Assembly (NCBI GenBank): GCA_024743095.1
Contig: JANSXF010000029.1
Span: 1 to 49,663 of the forward strand
DNA from: Flavobacteriaceae bacterium
GTDB taxonomy: Bacteria; Bacteroidota; Bacteroidia; Flavobacteriales; Flavobacteriaceae
Direction: 5' to 3'
DNA length: 49,663 nt
Made by a program: the position numbers and the translations under genes. How positions within the stretch are numbered: the stretch's first letter is position 1; each line of letters opens with the position of its first letter. This document shows positions 9,212 through 19,759 of the stretch, in pieces. The notes under the pieces are model-generated. The model was not told where the DNA came from. It worked only from the letters and a program-made list of their open reading frames with translations, and ran no database searches.

Positions 9212-10246
9212 ATGAGAATTCTGGTAACCGGGTGTGCAGGATTTATAGGATATCATCTAACCCTAAAGCTGATTGAAAATGGCCATAATGTGATGGGCAT
9301 TGACAATCTCAACGATTATTATGATGTCCAGTTAAAATTGGACCGTTTAAAAGAGTTCGGTATCGATTCGGATAATGCACTTCATCAAAATAAGACCGTG
9401 GCAAGTGATTCTTTTAAAGGCTTCAAATTTGTTAGAATATCCATTGAAGACCGTGAAAATTTGCCACAATTGTTCAACCACAATCATTTTGATGTTGTTT
9501 GCAATTTGGCCGCGCAAGCAGGGGTACGTTACAGCCTTGAAGACCCAGAAGCTTATGTGGATAGCAACATTGTAGGGTTTTTGAATATTTTGGAATGTTG
9601 TAAGAACCATAACATCGAACATTTGGTGTACGCCAGTAGTTCCAGTGTGTATGGAATGAACAAAAAAGTTCCCTTTAACACTACCGATTCTGTAGACCAT
9701 CCCATAAGTCTGTACGCTGCTTCCAAAAAAAGCAACGAGTTAATGGCCCATACGTACAGTCATCTTTATGGGATAAGAACCACCGGGTTGCGATTTTTTA
9801 CCGTATACGGCCCCTGGGGGCGACCTGATATGGCCATGTTTTTATTTACGGATGCCATCCTAAAGTATAAACCAATAAAAGTCTTCAACCATGGAAAACT
9901 TGAAAGGGATTTTACCTACATAGACGATATTGTACAAGGAATCACCCAAATAGTTGAAAACAAGCATACCGCTGCGTATAATTCTGATAACCTCTATCAT
10001 CTGTATAACATCGGAAACAGTAAAAGTGTCAAATTGCTCGACTTTATCGAAGCTATTGAAGATGAAATTGGCTTAAAGGCATCTAAAGAAATGATGCCCA
10101 TGCAACCGGGGGATGTGGAAAAAACTTGGGCCGATGTCTCAGGACTGGAAAGAGATTACAATTACCGGCCGAACACACCTATCAAATCCGGCGTGAAAAA
10201 ATTTGTTGCTTGGTACAAAACGTATTATGGCAATTCAAATGAATAA
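9212..10246 (+). CDS. UDP-glucuronate 4-epimerase, CapI/LpsL type
   Basis: This 344-residue extended SDR has the NAD-binding motif GCAGFIG (7-13), the SSSSVYG segment containing the catalytic Ser (142-148) and Y168-xxx-K172. The stretches AAQAGVRYSLEDP, LYAASKKSNELMAHTYSHL and FFTVYGPWGRPDMA (sampled in parts) are characteristic of UDP-GlcA 4-epimerases as opposed to GalE or dTDP-glucose dehydratase. It would convert UDP-GlcA, made by the dehydrogenase at 11440, to UDP-GalA. It is separated from the next gene by 180 bases, so it may be transcribed separately. The reaction direction and exact substrate are inferred from family resemblance. Confidence 0.88.
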   Translation: MRILVTGCAGFIGYHLTLKLIENGHNVMGIDNLNDYYDVQLKLDRLKEFGIDSDNALHQNKTVASDSFKGFKFVRISIEDRENLPQLFNHNHFDVVCNLAAQAGVRYSLEDPEAYVDSNIVGFLNILECCKNHNIEHLVYASSSSVYGMNKKVPFNTTDSVDHPISLYAASKKSNELMAHTYSHLYGIRTTGLRFFTVYGPWGRPDMAMFLFTDAILKYKPIKVFNHGKLERDFTYIDDIVQGITQIVENKHTAAYNSDNLYHLYNIGNSKSVKLLDFIEAIEDEIGLKASKEMMPMQPGDVEKTWADVSGLERDYNYRPNTPIKSGVKKFVAWYKTYYGNSNE

Positions 10247-10426
10247 TATGGAATCGTAAGCATGTTAGCCTATAAATGGTTTAATCTAGAAGACACCTCT
10301 TTCCTTAATTAGACACTCATTTTAACACTAAACATGTATTTTATCCGTTTTATCAAAAGTTCACCTAAAACCAGCGTGGTTCTAATTACTTTTCTTCATA
10401 TTTGCTCGAAATTTTCTTAAACACCC

Positions 10427-11425
10427 ATGAATATATCACACCTTGACCTAAACAAAAAACATGCTATTTTAGTTACGGGGGGAGCTGGATTTATTGGCTC
10501 TAACCTATGTGAAGCATTGTTGGACAATGGAAATAAAGTAACCTGTCTGGACAACTTTTCCACAGGCAAAAGAGAAAATATCGCCCACTTACAATCCAAT
10601 CCCAATTTTAAATTGATAGAAGGGGATATCAGAAACCTTGCCGATTGTCAAAAGGCCTGTGAGGGCGTTGATTATATTTTACATGAAGCTGCCTTGGGAT
10701 CGGTCCCTAGATCTATAAATGATCCTATTACAAGTAATGAGGTGAATGTTTCTGGATTTTTGAACATGTTGGTAGCCGCGCGCGATGCCAAGGTGAAGCG
10801 TTTTGTATATGCTGCCAGTTCTTCAACTTACGGGGATTCAGAATCACTACCAAAGGTTGAGGACAAAATAGGAAAACCCCTATCCCCCTACGCGATTACT
10901 AAATATGTAAATGAGCTTTATGCCGATATATTTTCCAAAACCTATGGGCTTCAAACCATAGGACTACGTTATTTCAACGTATTTGGAAGAAAGCAAGACC
11001 CGAATGGGGCCTATGCTGCGGTAATCCCAAAGTTTGTTATGCATTTAATGCAGCACGAGTCACCGGTCATTAATGGAGATGGTTCTTTTTCAAGGGATTT
11101 CACCTATATTGATAATGTCATCGAAATGAATGTAAGGGCCTTGACAAGTACCAATAAAGAAGCTGTAAACACAGTATACAATGTAGCCTTTGGAGAGCGG
11201 ACCGACCTAAATGAACTTGTTGGGCTTCTAAAAGAGTTTTTAGGTGAGTTTGATGCCGAAATAAAACGAATAGAACCAAAATATGGTCCCAACAGACAAG
11301 GAGATGTACCCCATTCCCTAGCCTCTATTGAAAAAGCAAAAACCCTACTTAACTACAGTCCCAAATACGATATGAGATCAGGGCTTAAAGAAGCCGTGAA
11401 TTGGTACTGGAAGAATCTTAAATAA
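10427..11425 (+). CDS. UDP-N-acetylhexosamine(uronate) 4-epimerase, WbpP/TviC type
   Basis: The 332-residue extended SDR carries TGGAGFIG (17-24), a serine cluster (131-133) and Y155-xxx-K159. Segments such as [35 protein letters not shown] (read in parts) and [10 protein letters not shown] fit the WbpP/WbgU/TviC branch, which interconverts UDP-GlcNAc and UDP-GalNAc or their uronic acids. The WbpO/TviB-like dehydrogenase at 12829 is the usual partner, and together they would supply UDP-GalNAcA. A near-consensus -7 box (CATATTTG, 10397-10404) lies upstream. Ugd follows after 14 bases, so these genes are probably co-transcribed. Confidence 0.87.
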   Translation: MNISHLDLNKKHAILVTGGAGFIGSNLCEALLDNGNKVTCLDNFSTGKRENIAHLQSNPNFKLIEGDIRNLADCQKACEGVDYILHEAALGSVPRSINDPITSNEVNVSGFLNMLVAARDAKVKRFVYAASSSTYGDSESLPKVEDKIGKPLSPYAITKYVNELYADIFSKTYGLQTIGLRYFNVFGRKQDPNGAYAAVIPKFVMHLMQHESPVINGDGSFSRDFTYIDNVIEMNVRALTSTNKEAVNTVYNVAFGERTDLNELVGLLKEFLGEFDAEIKRIEPKYGPNRQGDVPHSLASIEKAKTLLNYSPKYDMRSGLKEAVNWYWKNLK

Positions 11426-11439
11426 AATACGAGAACAAA

Positions 11440-12768
11440 ATGAACTTAACGATTATAGGAACTGGATACGTTGGATTGGTAACAGGAACTTGTTTTGCTG
11501 AAATGGGAAACAAAGTGACCTGTGTCGATATTGATGAAAAGAAAATAGAGAACCTTACAAAAGGAATTATTCCCATATACGAACCTGGTCTTGAGGCTAT
11601 GGTACAACGCAATGTGGACAATAAAACCTTATTCTTCAACACCCAGCTCAAGGATTGTTTGGCGGATTGCGACATGGCCTTTATTGCAGTGGGCACTCCG
11701 ATGGGAGAAGACGGTTCCGCAGATTTAAAATACGTACTCAATGTTGCTTCCGAAATTGGAAAGCATATGAGCCAACCTCTCATAATTGTAGACAAATCCA
11801 CAGTTCCAGTTGGGACGGCCGATAAAGTAAAGGATGTTATCCAAGATGAATTGAACAAAAGAAATACCAATATCGATTTTCATGTAGTTTCAAATCCTGA
11901 GTTTCTAAAAGAAGGGGACGCTATTGGTGACTTTATGAAACCGGACAGGGTTGTTGTTGGTACCGAAGATAAAGCTACTGCAGAGAAAATGCGCCAGCTC
12001 TATGCTCCATTCTTTAGAAGCAGCATGGACCGTATGTTGGTGATGGATGTGCGTTCTGCAGAAATGACCAAATATGTTGCAAACGCCATGCTTGCCACAA
12101 AAATTTCGTTCATGAACGAGGTGGCGAACATTTGCGAACTGGTGGGCGCCGATGTAAACAAAGTGAGAATTGGTATCGGGTCCGACAGCCGAATTGGTTA
12201 CAGCTTCATCTATCCCGGTAGCGGCTATGGAGGGTCATGTTTTCCAAAAGATGTTAAGGCCCTTAAAAAAACGGCTCAACAACACGGCTATCAAGCACAA
12301 TTGCTCAATGCCGTAGAGGATGTTAACGATAGACAGAAATTGGTCATTGCAGACAAGGTCATCGAATATTTTGGGAACGACCTATCCGGTAAAACATTTG
12401 CTGTATGGGGCCTATCCTTTAAACCAGGAACTGACGACATGCGGGAAGCCCCTTCAATTTATATCATAAATAAACTTACAGAACTCGGGGCCAAAATACA
12501 GGCCTATGATCCCAAAGCGGTTCACGAAGCCAAAGAATTTTATTTAAAGGACAACAAGAATATTGAGTACGCCGACTCTAGGTACGAAGCATTGGAAAAT
12601 GCCGATGCGTTATTGCTTTTGACAGAATGGAAGGAGTTTAGATCGCCAGATTTTATGTCAATCAAGAATAACCTAAAGAACCCTTTGATTTTTGATGGTC
12701 GCAACCAATACGATGGTGAACGAATGGAAGATATTGGTATCAAGTATTATCAAATTGGAAAAAAATAG
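11440..12768 (+). CDS. ugd: UDP-glucose 6-dehydrogenase
   Basis: The 442-residue protein has the three-domain UDP-glucose/GDP-mannose dehydrogenase layout. The NAD-binding GTGYVG motif (7-12), the central-domain signature ending with catalytic C267 in YGGSCFPKD (264-271), and a C-terminal UDP-binding domain ([18 protein letters not shown]) are all visible. It oxidises UDP-glucose twice to UDP-glucuronate using two NAD+. Its product feeds the CapI-type epimerase at 9212. It lies 14 bases after the WbpP-type epimerase and 60 bases before the second dehydrogenase. The FPKD and DDMREAP motifs separate it from the HexNAc-specific homolog next door. Confidence 0.93.
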   Translation: MNLTIIGTGYVGLVTGTCFAEMGNKVTCVDIDEKKIENLTKGIIPIYEPGLEAMVQRNVDNKTLFFNTQLKDCLADCDMAFIAVGTPMGEDGSADLKYVLNVASEIGKHMSQPLIIVDKSTVPVGTADKVKDVIQDELNKRNTNIDFHVVSNPEFLKEGDAIGDFMKPDRVVVGTEDKATAEKMRQLYAPFFRSSMDRMLVMDVRSAEMTKYVANAMLATKISFMNEVANICELVGADVNKVRIGIGSDSRIGYSFIYPGSGYGGSCFPKDVKALKKTAQQHGYQAQLLNAVEDVNDRQKLVIADKVIEYFGNDLSGKTFAVWGLSFKPGTDDMREAPSIYIINKLTELGAKIQAYDPKAVHEAKEFYLKDNKNIEYADSRYEALENADALLLLTEWKEFRSPDFMSIKNNLKNPLIFDGRNQYDGERMEDIGIKYYQIGKK

Positions 12769-12828
12769 GATTCAAAGAAAAACAAGATACGCTGTCCAAA
12801 AGCATCACAGTATAACAAAAACACTAAC

Positions 12829-14109
12829 ATGAACACCAATAAAATAGCTGTAATAGGATTAGGATATGTAGGCCTTCCCTTGGCACGATTGTTTGCCACA
12901 AAGTATCCTGTTGTCGGTTTCGATATCAATGAATCTCGAATCAAAGAACTACAGACCGGAGTGGACTCCACACTAGAAGTGGAAAACGAGGTGTTGCAAT
13001 CTGTATTGATAGACAAACCATTGGAAACAAACGGGCTCTACTGCAGCAATAAAATCGATGATATTGCCAATGCCAATATATATGTAATTACCGTCCCCAC
13101 CCCTGTTGATAAAAACAATAGGCCCGACTTGACCCCATTAAAAAAATCCAGTGAAACCGTGGGCAAGGTATTGAAAAAGGGAGATATCGTTATTTATGAA
13201 TCTACGGTATACCCTGGGGCAACAGAGGAAGAATGTATTCCTGTACTCGAAAGCATAAGTGGATTAACGTTCAATGAGGACTTTTATGCAGGATATTCCC
13301 CTGAAAGAATCAATCCGGGGGATAAATTACATACGGTTGAAAAAATATTAAAGGTCACCTCTGGCTCCACCCCAGAAATCGGAAAAGTTGTGGATGAGCT
13401 TTATTCCTCTGTAATTACAGCTGGCACGCATTTGGCGCCAACCATAAAAGTTGCCGAAGCAGCCAAGGTTATCGAGAATTCCCAAAGGGACATCAATATT
13501 GCCTTCGTAAATGAACTTGCCAAGATTTTCAATCTCATGGACATTGACACGCATGCTGTATTGGAAGCGGCAGGTACCAAATGGAACTTTCTGCCCTTTA
13601 AACCAGGATTGGTCGGTGGACATTGTATCGGTGTCGACCCGTATTACTTGGCCCAACGAGCACAAGAATTTGGTTACCATCCAGAAATTATATTGGCGGG
13701 TAGACGATTGAATGATAGTATGGGAGGCTACGTTGCCTCCGAAATCATCAAATTGATGGTGAAAAAAGACCTGCGTATCAAAGGGGCCAAGGTTTTGGTG
13801 TTGGGGATTACTTTTAAGGAGAACTGTCCAGATGTACGAAATACGCGCGCAGTAGATGTGATTAAGCAATTAATGGATTATGGCACCGATGTCACTGTAT
13901 ATGACCCATGGGCCAACCCTGCCGAGGTAGCGCATGAATATGGCTTATCCATCACTAAAAACCTTCCTGATGAAAAATTCGATGCCGTTGTACTCACCGT
14001 TGCCCATCAAAAGTTTTTGGAAATGGAATTAAGACCATTGCTTAAACAAGACGGTGTACTTTATGATGTTAAGGGCATTATTAAAGAAGCTGTGGAAGCT
14101 AGGTTGTAA
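12829..14109 (+). CDS. UDP-N-acetylhexosamine 6-dehydrogenase, WbpO/TviB type
   Basis: This 426-residue nucleotide-sugar dehydrogenase has GLGYVG (10-15) at the N-terminus, C266 in GLVGGHCIGVDPYYL (the family variant typical of UDP-GlcNAc and UDP-GalNAc dehydrogenases), and the C-terminal signature GITFKENCPDVRNT. It should convert UDP-GlcNAc or UDP-GalNAc to the uronic acid. Together with the WbpP-type epimerase it forms the known Vi-antigen/B-band precursor pair. It closes the sugar-nucleotide segment; the flippase starts 31 bases later. Which of the two HexNAc sugars is used cannot be decided from sequence alone. Confidence 0.9.
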   Translation: MNTNKIAVIGLGYVGLPLARLFATKYPVVGFDINESRIKELQTGVDSTLEVENEVLQSVLIDKPLETNGLYCSNKIDDIANANIYVITVPTPVDKNNRPDLTPLKKSSETVGKVLKKGDIVIYESTVYPGATEEECIPVLESISGLTFNEDFYAGYSPERINPGDKLHTVEKILKVTSGSTPEIGKVVDELYSSVITAGTHLAPTIKVAEAAKVIENSQRDINIAFVNELAKIFNLMDIDTHAVLEAAGTKWNFLPFKPGLVGGHCIGVDPYYLAQRAQEFGYHPEIILAGRRLNDSMGGYVASEIIKLMVKKDLRIKGAKVLVLGITFKENCPDVRNTRAVDVIKQLMDYGTDVTVYDPWANPAEVAHEYGLSITKNLPDEKFDAVVLTVAHQKFLEMELRPLLKQDGVLYDVKGIIKEAVEARL

Positions 14110-14140
14110 TAACTAAGCCCAACCAAATAATTAAAAGCAT

Positions 14141-15640
14141 ATGAGCCAAATCAAGAAGGGGGCCGCTCTTAACTATGTTAGTATTCTGCTCACCAATTTA
14201 ATTGGACTTATTCTAACACCATACATAATAAGTTCTTTGGGTGATTCGGAATATGGTATTTATACCACTGTAGGAGCTTTGATTGGAACCTTCTCGGTTC
14301 TTGATTTTGGTTTGAACAATACAATTATTCGATTTGTTGCTAAATATCAAGCTGAGAAAAAAACAGAGGAAGAAGAGAATTTTTTAGCCATCACCATGAT
14401 TCTTTATTTAATAATCTCCTCTATTGTATTATTAGTGGGGTTTGGCATTTATTTTAATTTAGATCACTATTTCTCGGAAATGAATCTAGAGGAAATCAAA
14501 TTGGCCAAAACTATATTTTTAATTTTAATCTTTAACATTGCCATTGGACTTCCTGGGGGCGCATTTACTGGAATATCACTTGGGTATGAGCGTTTTATTT
14601 TTCCAAAGTCAATTAGTATTATAAGATATATATTAAGGTCGCTATTGGTGTTTTTCTTGCTTTACTTTGGAGGAAAGTCAATGTCCATAGTGATATTGGA
14701 TACTATTTTCAATGTAATCGTTATTCTTACAATGTTTTATTTTGTAAACAAAAAGCTGAAGGTAAAATTTAAACTTCACACTTTTAATAAAAACTACGTA
14801 AAACAAATTTTTGCTTATTCTGTTTGGATATTTATTTACAGTATTGTTGCTCAATTTCAATGGAAAGCCGGACACATTGCTCTAGGTAATATTTCCACAC
14901 CAGAAGTACTGGGTATCTATGCTGTCGGATTAATGCTTGGTGGTTACTATGGCGCGTTTTCAAGCGCCATTACAAGTGTTTTTGTTCCTAGGGCCACACA
15001 AATGATAGTTCTTGGCGCTAGTCCTGAAAGTTTAACTTCCGAAATGATAAAAATAGGTAGAGTCTCGTTATTTGTTCTAATGTTTATTCTTGGAGCTTTT
15101 GTTCTTTATGGCAAACAATTTGTCACCCTATGGGTCGGAGATAACTATCATATCTCATGGACAATAGCCCTTTTGATCATGCTCGCTTATACAATACCAT
15201 TGGTTCAAGGATTTACTGGTCCCCTAATCGAGGCAAAAAACAAAGTCGCCTTTAAATCAATTACATACTTAATCTGTCTGTTATTAGGTACTTTGTTGGG
15301 ATATATTCTCGCGATGTATTATGGTTCACTAGGTATGATATCTGGGACCATCATTGGATGGATGGTAGCCCAAAATATTATGAACGTCTTTTATCATAAG
15401 GCTTTGAAATTGAATATTTTTAGATTCTTTAGAGAAACATTTAATAAAATTTTACCGTCGCAAATATTAATTACTTTGATTGGAGGGGCAATTATGTTCA
15501 TACCGGGAGTTGGCTGGTTAAATTTTATATTAAAGATTGGCCTTTATAGTATAGTTTATTTCATCGTTATGTATACCATAGCAATCAATGATTATGAAAA
15601 AGGGCTAATAACACAAGTAACCAAAAAGCTTTCTAAATAG
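14141..15640 (+). CDS. wzx: Wzx-type oligosaccharide flippase
   Basis: The 499-residue, very hydrophobic protein belongs to the MATE/PST (polysaccharide transport) superfamily, with roughly 12-14 membrane helices and few recognisable motifs. The N-terminus (about residues 10-40: SILLTNLIGLILTPYIISS followed by LGDSEYGIYT) is typical of Bacteroidota Wzx flippases. It would move the undecaprenyl-linked repeat unit to the periplasmic face for polymerisation by the EpsG-like protein at 21436. It is the first gene of a visibly more AT-rich block. The next gene starts 3 bases after its stop codon. Confidence 0.9.
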   Translation: MSQIKKGAALNYVSILLTNLIGLILTPYIISSLGDSEYGIYTTVGALIGTFSVLDFGLNNTIIRFVAKYQAEKKTEEEENFLAITMILYLIISSIVLLVGFGIYFNLDHYFSEMNLEEIKLAKTIFLILIFNIAIGLPGGAFTGISLGYERFIFPKSISIIRYILRSLLVFFLLYFGGKSMSIVILDTIFNVIVILTMFYFVNKKLKVKFKLHTFNKNYVKQIFAYSVWIFIYSIVAQFQWKAGHIALGNISTPEVLGIYAVGLMLGGYYGAFSSAITSVFVPRATQMIVLGASPESLTSEMIKIGRVSLFVLMFILGAFVLYGKQFVTLWVGDNYHISWTIALLIMLAYTIPLVQGFTGPLIEAKNKVAFKSITYLICLLLGTLLGYILAMYYGSLGMISGTIIGWMVAQNIMNVFYHKALKLNIFRFFRETFNKILPSQILITLIGGAIMFIPGVGWLNFILKIGLYSIVYFIVMYTIAINDYEKGLITQVTKKLSK

Positions 15641-15642
15641 AC

Positions 15643-16260
15643 ATGATATTTTTTATTCGAAACTTAATTTGGAAGATTTTAGGATTGAACTTTAAAAATG
15701 TTCTTAGAATTCATGACTACGTTTTTCTTAAAGATGACCCCTACACCTCTTTAGGTTATCGAACATATGAAAATGGAGCTCTAGTTTGGAGATGGTCTGA
15801 AAGTCAAATAATTATCGGAAAATATTGCAGCATTGCAAACAACGTAAGATTTATCGCAGATGAAGGCCATCATACAGCTTCTAAAATAACATCTTTTCCG
15901 CTTGCTATCAATTTATATAAAGATGAACCTGAACACAACAAAAATTGGACTGTTGAGCAAAAAGAGGGAATAACCATTGGTAATGATGTTTGGATAGGAA
16001 TGAACAGTATCATCCTACCTGGTGTTCATATTGGAGATGGTGCTACCATAGCGGCAAATTCAATTGTGACAAAAAATGTACCGGATTATTCAGTAGTCGG
16101 AGGCAATCCTGCTAAAGTTTTAAAATTTAAATTCGATAAAAATCAAATTGATATCCTTAAGAAAATATGTTGGTGGGATTGGAATGAAGATTTAATAAAG
16201 GAAAGAATTGAAGATTTTTATTCCAATCCAGAAACTTTTATTAAAAAATATCAAATATGA
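15643..16260 (+). CDS. CatB/Vat-type hexapeptide O-acetyltransferase
   Basis: The 205-residue protein has a left-handed beta-helix core: hexapeptide repeats around 57-70 and 110-155 (for example IGNDVWIGMNSIILPGV and IGDGATIAANS) interrupted by a loop containing H76-H77, the catalytic His position in the xenobiotic-acetyltransferase group. It ends with a typical VVGGNPAKVLKFKF tail. It probably O-acetylates a sugar of the repeat unit using acetyl-CoA. Its stop overlaps the start of the next glycosyltransferase by 4 bases (ATGA), placing it firmly in the assembly operon. Drug resistance is unlikely in this context. Confidence 0.85.
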   Translation: MIFFIRNLIWKILGLNFKNVLRIHDYVFLKDDPYTSLGYRTYENGALVWRWSESQIIIGKYCSIANNVRFIADEGHHTASKITSFPLAINLYKDEPEHNKNWTVEQKEGITIGNDVWIGMNSIILPGVHIGDGATIAANSIVTKNVPDYSVVGGNPAKVLKFKFDKNQIDILKKICWWDWNEDLIKERIEDFYSNPETFIKKYQI

Positions 16261-17384
16261 AAAAGATATTGTTTTTAATTGAATCCTTGCATTTAGGAGG
16301 TGCTGAAAAGAGCTTGATAAGTTTATTGAACAATCTTGATCTTGATAAATATGAGATAGAAATTCTTCAATATAAAAAAGGAGGGGAATTTGAGGAATTT
16401 GTGCCTGAAGCTATCAAATTATCTTCAATAGATTACAAGCCCGGCTTAATAGAAAGAATCAAATTTAGAATTTTTAAGTTTTTAAACTACAATAAAAAAT
16501 ATCACAATGCACAACTACTTTGGAAATCAATTAAAACCTCAATTCCGAAACATGAAGGGCAGTATGATATAGCTATTGGTTGGGGGCAAGGTTTTGCTAC
16601 GTATTTCATATCACAAAATGTTACCGCTTCAAAAAAGATTGCTTGGGTAAACATTGATTATGAAAAGGCGGGTTATCATGCTCCTCAAGATCAATTGATC
16701 TATAAAGAGTTTGATAAGATAATTGGGGTTTCGCCATTTGTTCAACAGGAAATGATTAAAACCTATCCAAAATACGATATCATATTCATCAGAGACATTA
16801 TTGATGAGGTGGAAATAAATTCTTGGAGTCTACAGCAAAAGAAAATTGAGTTCAATAAAAATGAAGTGAACTTGGTTAGTGTGGGCAGACTTGCAAAACA
16901 AAAATCCTTTCAATTTGCAATTGAAGCAGTTAACCTACTTACTAAAAAGGGTCATAAAATACATCTTTATATAATTGGAGAAGGTCCTGAAAGAAAGTAT
17001 TTAGAAAATTTGATTTCCGAAAAAGGGTTGGAAAAATGTATTAGCCTAGTAGGGTACATAGAGAATCCTTTTCCTTACATTAAAGATTGTGACATATACT
17101 TGCAATCCTCAATTTTTGAAGGATTAGGCCGTACAATCATTGAGGCTGGAATTCTAAGTAAGCCCATTGTCACCACAAATTTCCCAACTGCATCCCAGAT
17201 TCTTACAAATAACGAAACAGGACTAATTGTTGATATGGAACCAATAGAAATAGCCAATGCTATTGACAAATTAATTAATGATGAAAATCTTACGCAAAAG
17301 CTTATCCTGAACCTTAAATCCCAATCTCAAAAAGAGACCCAAAAATCGTTGGCTTTAATGTATGAATTGTTTGATGAAGATTAA
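16257..17384 (+). CDS. GT4-family glycosyltransferase
   Basis: The 375-residue GT-B enzyme has an N-terminal acceptor domain beginning with the glycine-rich LHLGGAEKSLISL and a C-terminal nucleotide-sugar domain with VSVGRLAKQKSF (207-218), IIGEGPERKYLE (239-250) and the E-x7-E pair E288/E296 (FEGLGRTIIEAG). It is expected to be a retaining transferase that adds one sugar of the repeat unit at the cytoplasmic membrane face. Donor and linkage cannot be predicted. It overlaps the acetyltransferase upstream by 4 bases. Confidence 0.88.
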   Translation: MKKILFLIESLHLGGAEKSLISLLNNLDLDKYEIEILQYKKGGEFEEFVPEAIKLSSIDYKPGLIERIKFRIFKFLNYNKKYHNAQLLWKSIKTSIPKHEGQYDIAIGWGQGFATYFISQNVTASKKIAWVNIDYEKAGYHAPQDQLIYKEFDKIIGVSPFVQQEMIKTYPKYDIIFIRDIIDEVEINSWSLQQKKIEFNKNEVNLVSVGRLAKQKSFQFAIEAVNLLTKKGHKIHLYIIGEGPERKYLENLISEKGLEKCISLVGYIENPFPYIKDCDIYLQSSIFEGLGRTIIEAGILSKPIVTTNFPTASQILTNNETGLIVDMEPIEIANAIDKLINDENLTQKLILNLKSQSQKETQKSLALMYELFDED

Positions 17385-17409
17385 GCACCTTAAATTATTT
17401 TAAAATAGT

Positions 17410-18519
17410 ATGAAAGTATTAACAATTACCTGTCATGATGTTTATAATTATGGTGCCAGCCTTCAAGAGTATGCCCTTTTGGAGTTTTTGAAAAAAGAAG
17501 GCCACTCATCCGAAACAATAAACTACAAACCACCGTACCTTAGTAATCACTTTAACCTTTGGCAGGTTTCCCACCCCTTCTTTAGTCGAAATGTTTTAAC
17601 CCGTTTGATCTATCTGGCTTTAAAGCTTCCCAAAAGGCTTTATAACAGAAAAAGGAAAAAGAATTTTGATGACTTTACCAAAAACTATATTCCATCGACC
17701 CATACGCTTTATAAAAACAATGAGGAACTAAAAAATAATCTTCCCATTGCAGAAGCGTATATCTGTGGAAGTGATCAAATTTGGAATTCATTTTTTGAGA
17801 ACGGCAAGGACCCCGCATTTTACTTGGACTTTGTTCCGTCCAATAAATTAAAAATTTCCTATGCAGCAAGTTTTGCGATTGATAGTTTGGAAGAAAATTT
17901 AAAACCGTTCGTAAAAGAACAGGTTTCCCGTTTAAACCACGTTGCCGTTCGGGAAACATCTGGTGTGAAAATTCTTAATGATTTGGGGATTAATAATGTC
18001 GTCCAAGTTTTAGATCCTGTGTTTTTATTGGATAAAGATCATTGGGCAAGCATAGCAAAACCAAAAAAAGTTCATGAAGAATACATTTTCATTTATGATT
18101 TTGATTATAATCCAGCAATACAAGAATTCGCTCAGAGAGTTCAAAGGAAAACAGGTTATAAAATAATCAGCATGAACGAGTTGAATACCTATTCGGACCA
18201 CAATTATTATCTTGAAGGCCCCGAAGTCTTCTTAGATCTTGTTAAAAACGCAAAACTGGTAGTTGCAAATTCATTCCATGCAGTTGCATTCTCAATTATT
18301 TTTCAAAAAGAGATGGTTGTTTTCAACAGAAAAGAGGCTATAAATACGAGAATGAGGGACCTATTGAACCTCTTCAATATACATGGTCGCCTTTTTGGCA
18401 AAAATGACAATGTTTCTTGGGATACTTTAGGTACTATCAATTACGATCAAATACAGGATAGTATTCATCAACACATTGAATATTCCAAAAATTATTTAAG
18501 AATGGCCTTAGAGGGATAG
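17410..18519 (+). CDS. Polysaccharide pyruvyl transferase family protein
   Basis: The 369-residue protein matches the pyruvyl transferase family: an N-terminal NYGASLQEYAL segment (13-23), the strongly conserved GSDQIWN motif (120-126) and H290 in VANSFHAVAFSI. Family members (CsaB, ExoV and relatives) transfer pyruvate from phosphoenolpyruvate to a sugar as a ketal, adding negative charge to the polymer. In this locus it would act on a lipid-linked sugar of the repeat. It lies between two GT4 glycosyltransferases with short gaps (25 and 22 bases). Some Bacteroidota members of this family have no demonstrated activity, so the substrate remains open. Confidence 0.86.
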   Translation: MKVLTITCHDVYNYGASLQEYALLEFLKKEGHSSETINYKPPYLSNHFNLWQVSHPFFSRNVLTRLIYLALKLPKRLYNRKRKKNFDDFTKNYIPSTHTLYKNNEELKNNLPIAEAYICGSDQIWNSFFENGKDPAFYLDFVPSNKLKISYAASFAIDSLEENLKPFVKEQVSRLNHVAVRETSGVKILNDLGINNVVQVLDPVFLLDKDHWASIAKPKKVHEEYIFIYDFDYNPAIQEFAQRVQRKTGYKIISMNELNTYSDHNYYLEGPEVFLDLVKNAKLVVANSFHAVAFSIIFQKEMVVFNRKEAINTRMRDLLNLFNIHGRLFGKNDNVSWDTLGTINYDQIQDSIHQHIEYSKNYLRMALEG

Positions 18520-18541
18520 AAAACCTTACCAAATATTCTTT

Positions 18542-19636
18542 ATGAAACTACTTTATATTACAAACCAAATTAGTGGTTCAGGTGGACTTGAACGGGTTTT
18601 ATCAATTAAGGCAAGTTATCTAACAGATAAATTTAATTATGAAGTCCATATATTAACATTAAATGATTCAAAAGACCAACTATTTTTTGATTTCAGTCCA
18701 GATATTCAATTTCATAATATAACCTTAGGTACTTCTACTTTTTCATACATTTTCGATTATATCAAGGGCATAAAAAAGGTTGTTTCCGATATTAATCCAG
18801 ACATAGTATTGGTTTGTGACGACGGAATCAAAGGTTTTTTTGTTCCATACCTTTTAAAAAACAGACCTATCGTTTATGAAAGACATGTTTCTAAAATGGT
18901 TGCTCATGGAGAAAAAAAAGATTCAATACTTAAAAGAATATCTACCAAGATAAAATATATTTTAATGGATATTGGTGGAAAAAAATTTGATGCTTTTATC
19001 GTTTTGACGGAAGGAAATAAAAAGGAGTGGAATTTACATAACGTACAAGTAATCCCAAATCCGCTGCCAATCTTTCCCAATAATAGAGCTGACCTAACTT
19101 CAAAAAAAGTCATTTCCGTTGGAAAACATTGTTATCAGAAGGGGTATGATAGACTGCTAAGAGCTTGGAAATTGGTTAATCAAGAACATCCTGATTGGAC
19201 ATTAGAAATTTTTGGTTTATTTCATCCCAAACACGATTTAATGAAATGGTCAAAAGACCTTAAAATAGACCATGCCGTGAAGCTTCACCAACCTTCCAAA
19301 GACATTTATCAACATTATTTAGACTCATCTATTCATGTTCTTTCATCAAGGTATGAAGGTTTTGGAATGGTTATAATTGAAGCGATGGCATGTGGGTTAC
19401 CTTCAATTTCATACGATTGTCACCATGGACCTGCTGACATAATTACTGAAGAATATAACGGATTATTGGTTGAAAATGGGAATATCGAAGATTTAGCCAA
19501 AGCAATTTGTAAATTGATTGAGAATCCTGAGTTAAGATTTGAATTAGGTCATAATGCAAAAAAATCTGTAAGCAAATACCGTATTGAAGAGGTTGCACAA
19601 AAATGGAACAACCTTTTCATAAACCTTAAAAACTGA
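18542..19636 (+). CDS. GT4-family glycosyltransferase
   Basis: The 364-residue GT-B enzyme starts with the acceptor-side motif SGSGGLERVLS and carries SVGKHCYQKGYDRLLRAW followed by EIFGLF in the donor domain, then the E-x7-E motif in SSRYEGFGMVIIEAMACG. It ends in a typical nucleotide-binding tail. A conserved CHHGPADIITEEYNG stretch is shared with the next glycosyltransferase ([15 protein letters not shown]), so the two are related and may use similar donors. It probably adds one sugar of the repeat unit. It is followed by 123 AT-rich bases with no convincing promoter. Confidence 0.88.
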   Translation: MKLLYITNQISGSGGLERVLSIKASYLTDKFNYEVHILTLNDSKDQLFFDFSPDIQFHNITLGTSTFSYIFDYIKGIKKVVSDINPDIVLVCDDGIKGFFVPYLLKNRPIVYERHVSKMVAHGEKKDSILKRISTKIKYILMDIGGKKFDAFIVLTEGNKKEWNLHNVQVIPNPLPIFPNNRADLTSKKVISVGKHCYQKGYDRLLRAWKLVNQEHPDWTLEIFGLFHPKHDLMKWSKDLKIDHAVKLHQPSKDIYQHYLDSSIHVLSSRYEGFGMVIIEAMACGLPSISYDCHHGPADIITEEYNGLLVENGNIEDLAKAICKLIENPELRFELGHNAKKSVSKYRIEEVAQKWNNLFINLKN

Positions 19637-19759
19637 TGTGACACGTTATTTCAACCAAAGTATCTGTATTTTAAAGATAACATCAATCTACACTAATTTA
19701 AAATCATAAATTAGTCATTAGGATTCCCCAAAACATCATAAACTTCCAACTAAATCTGA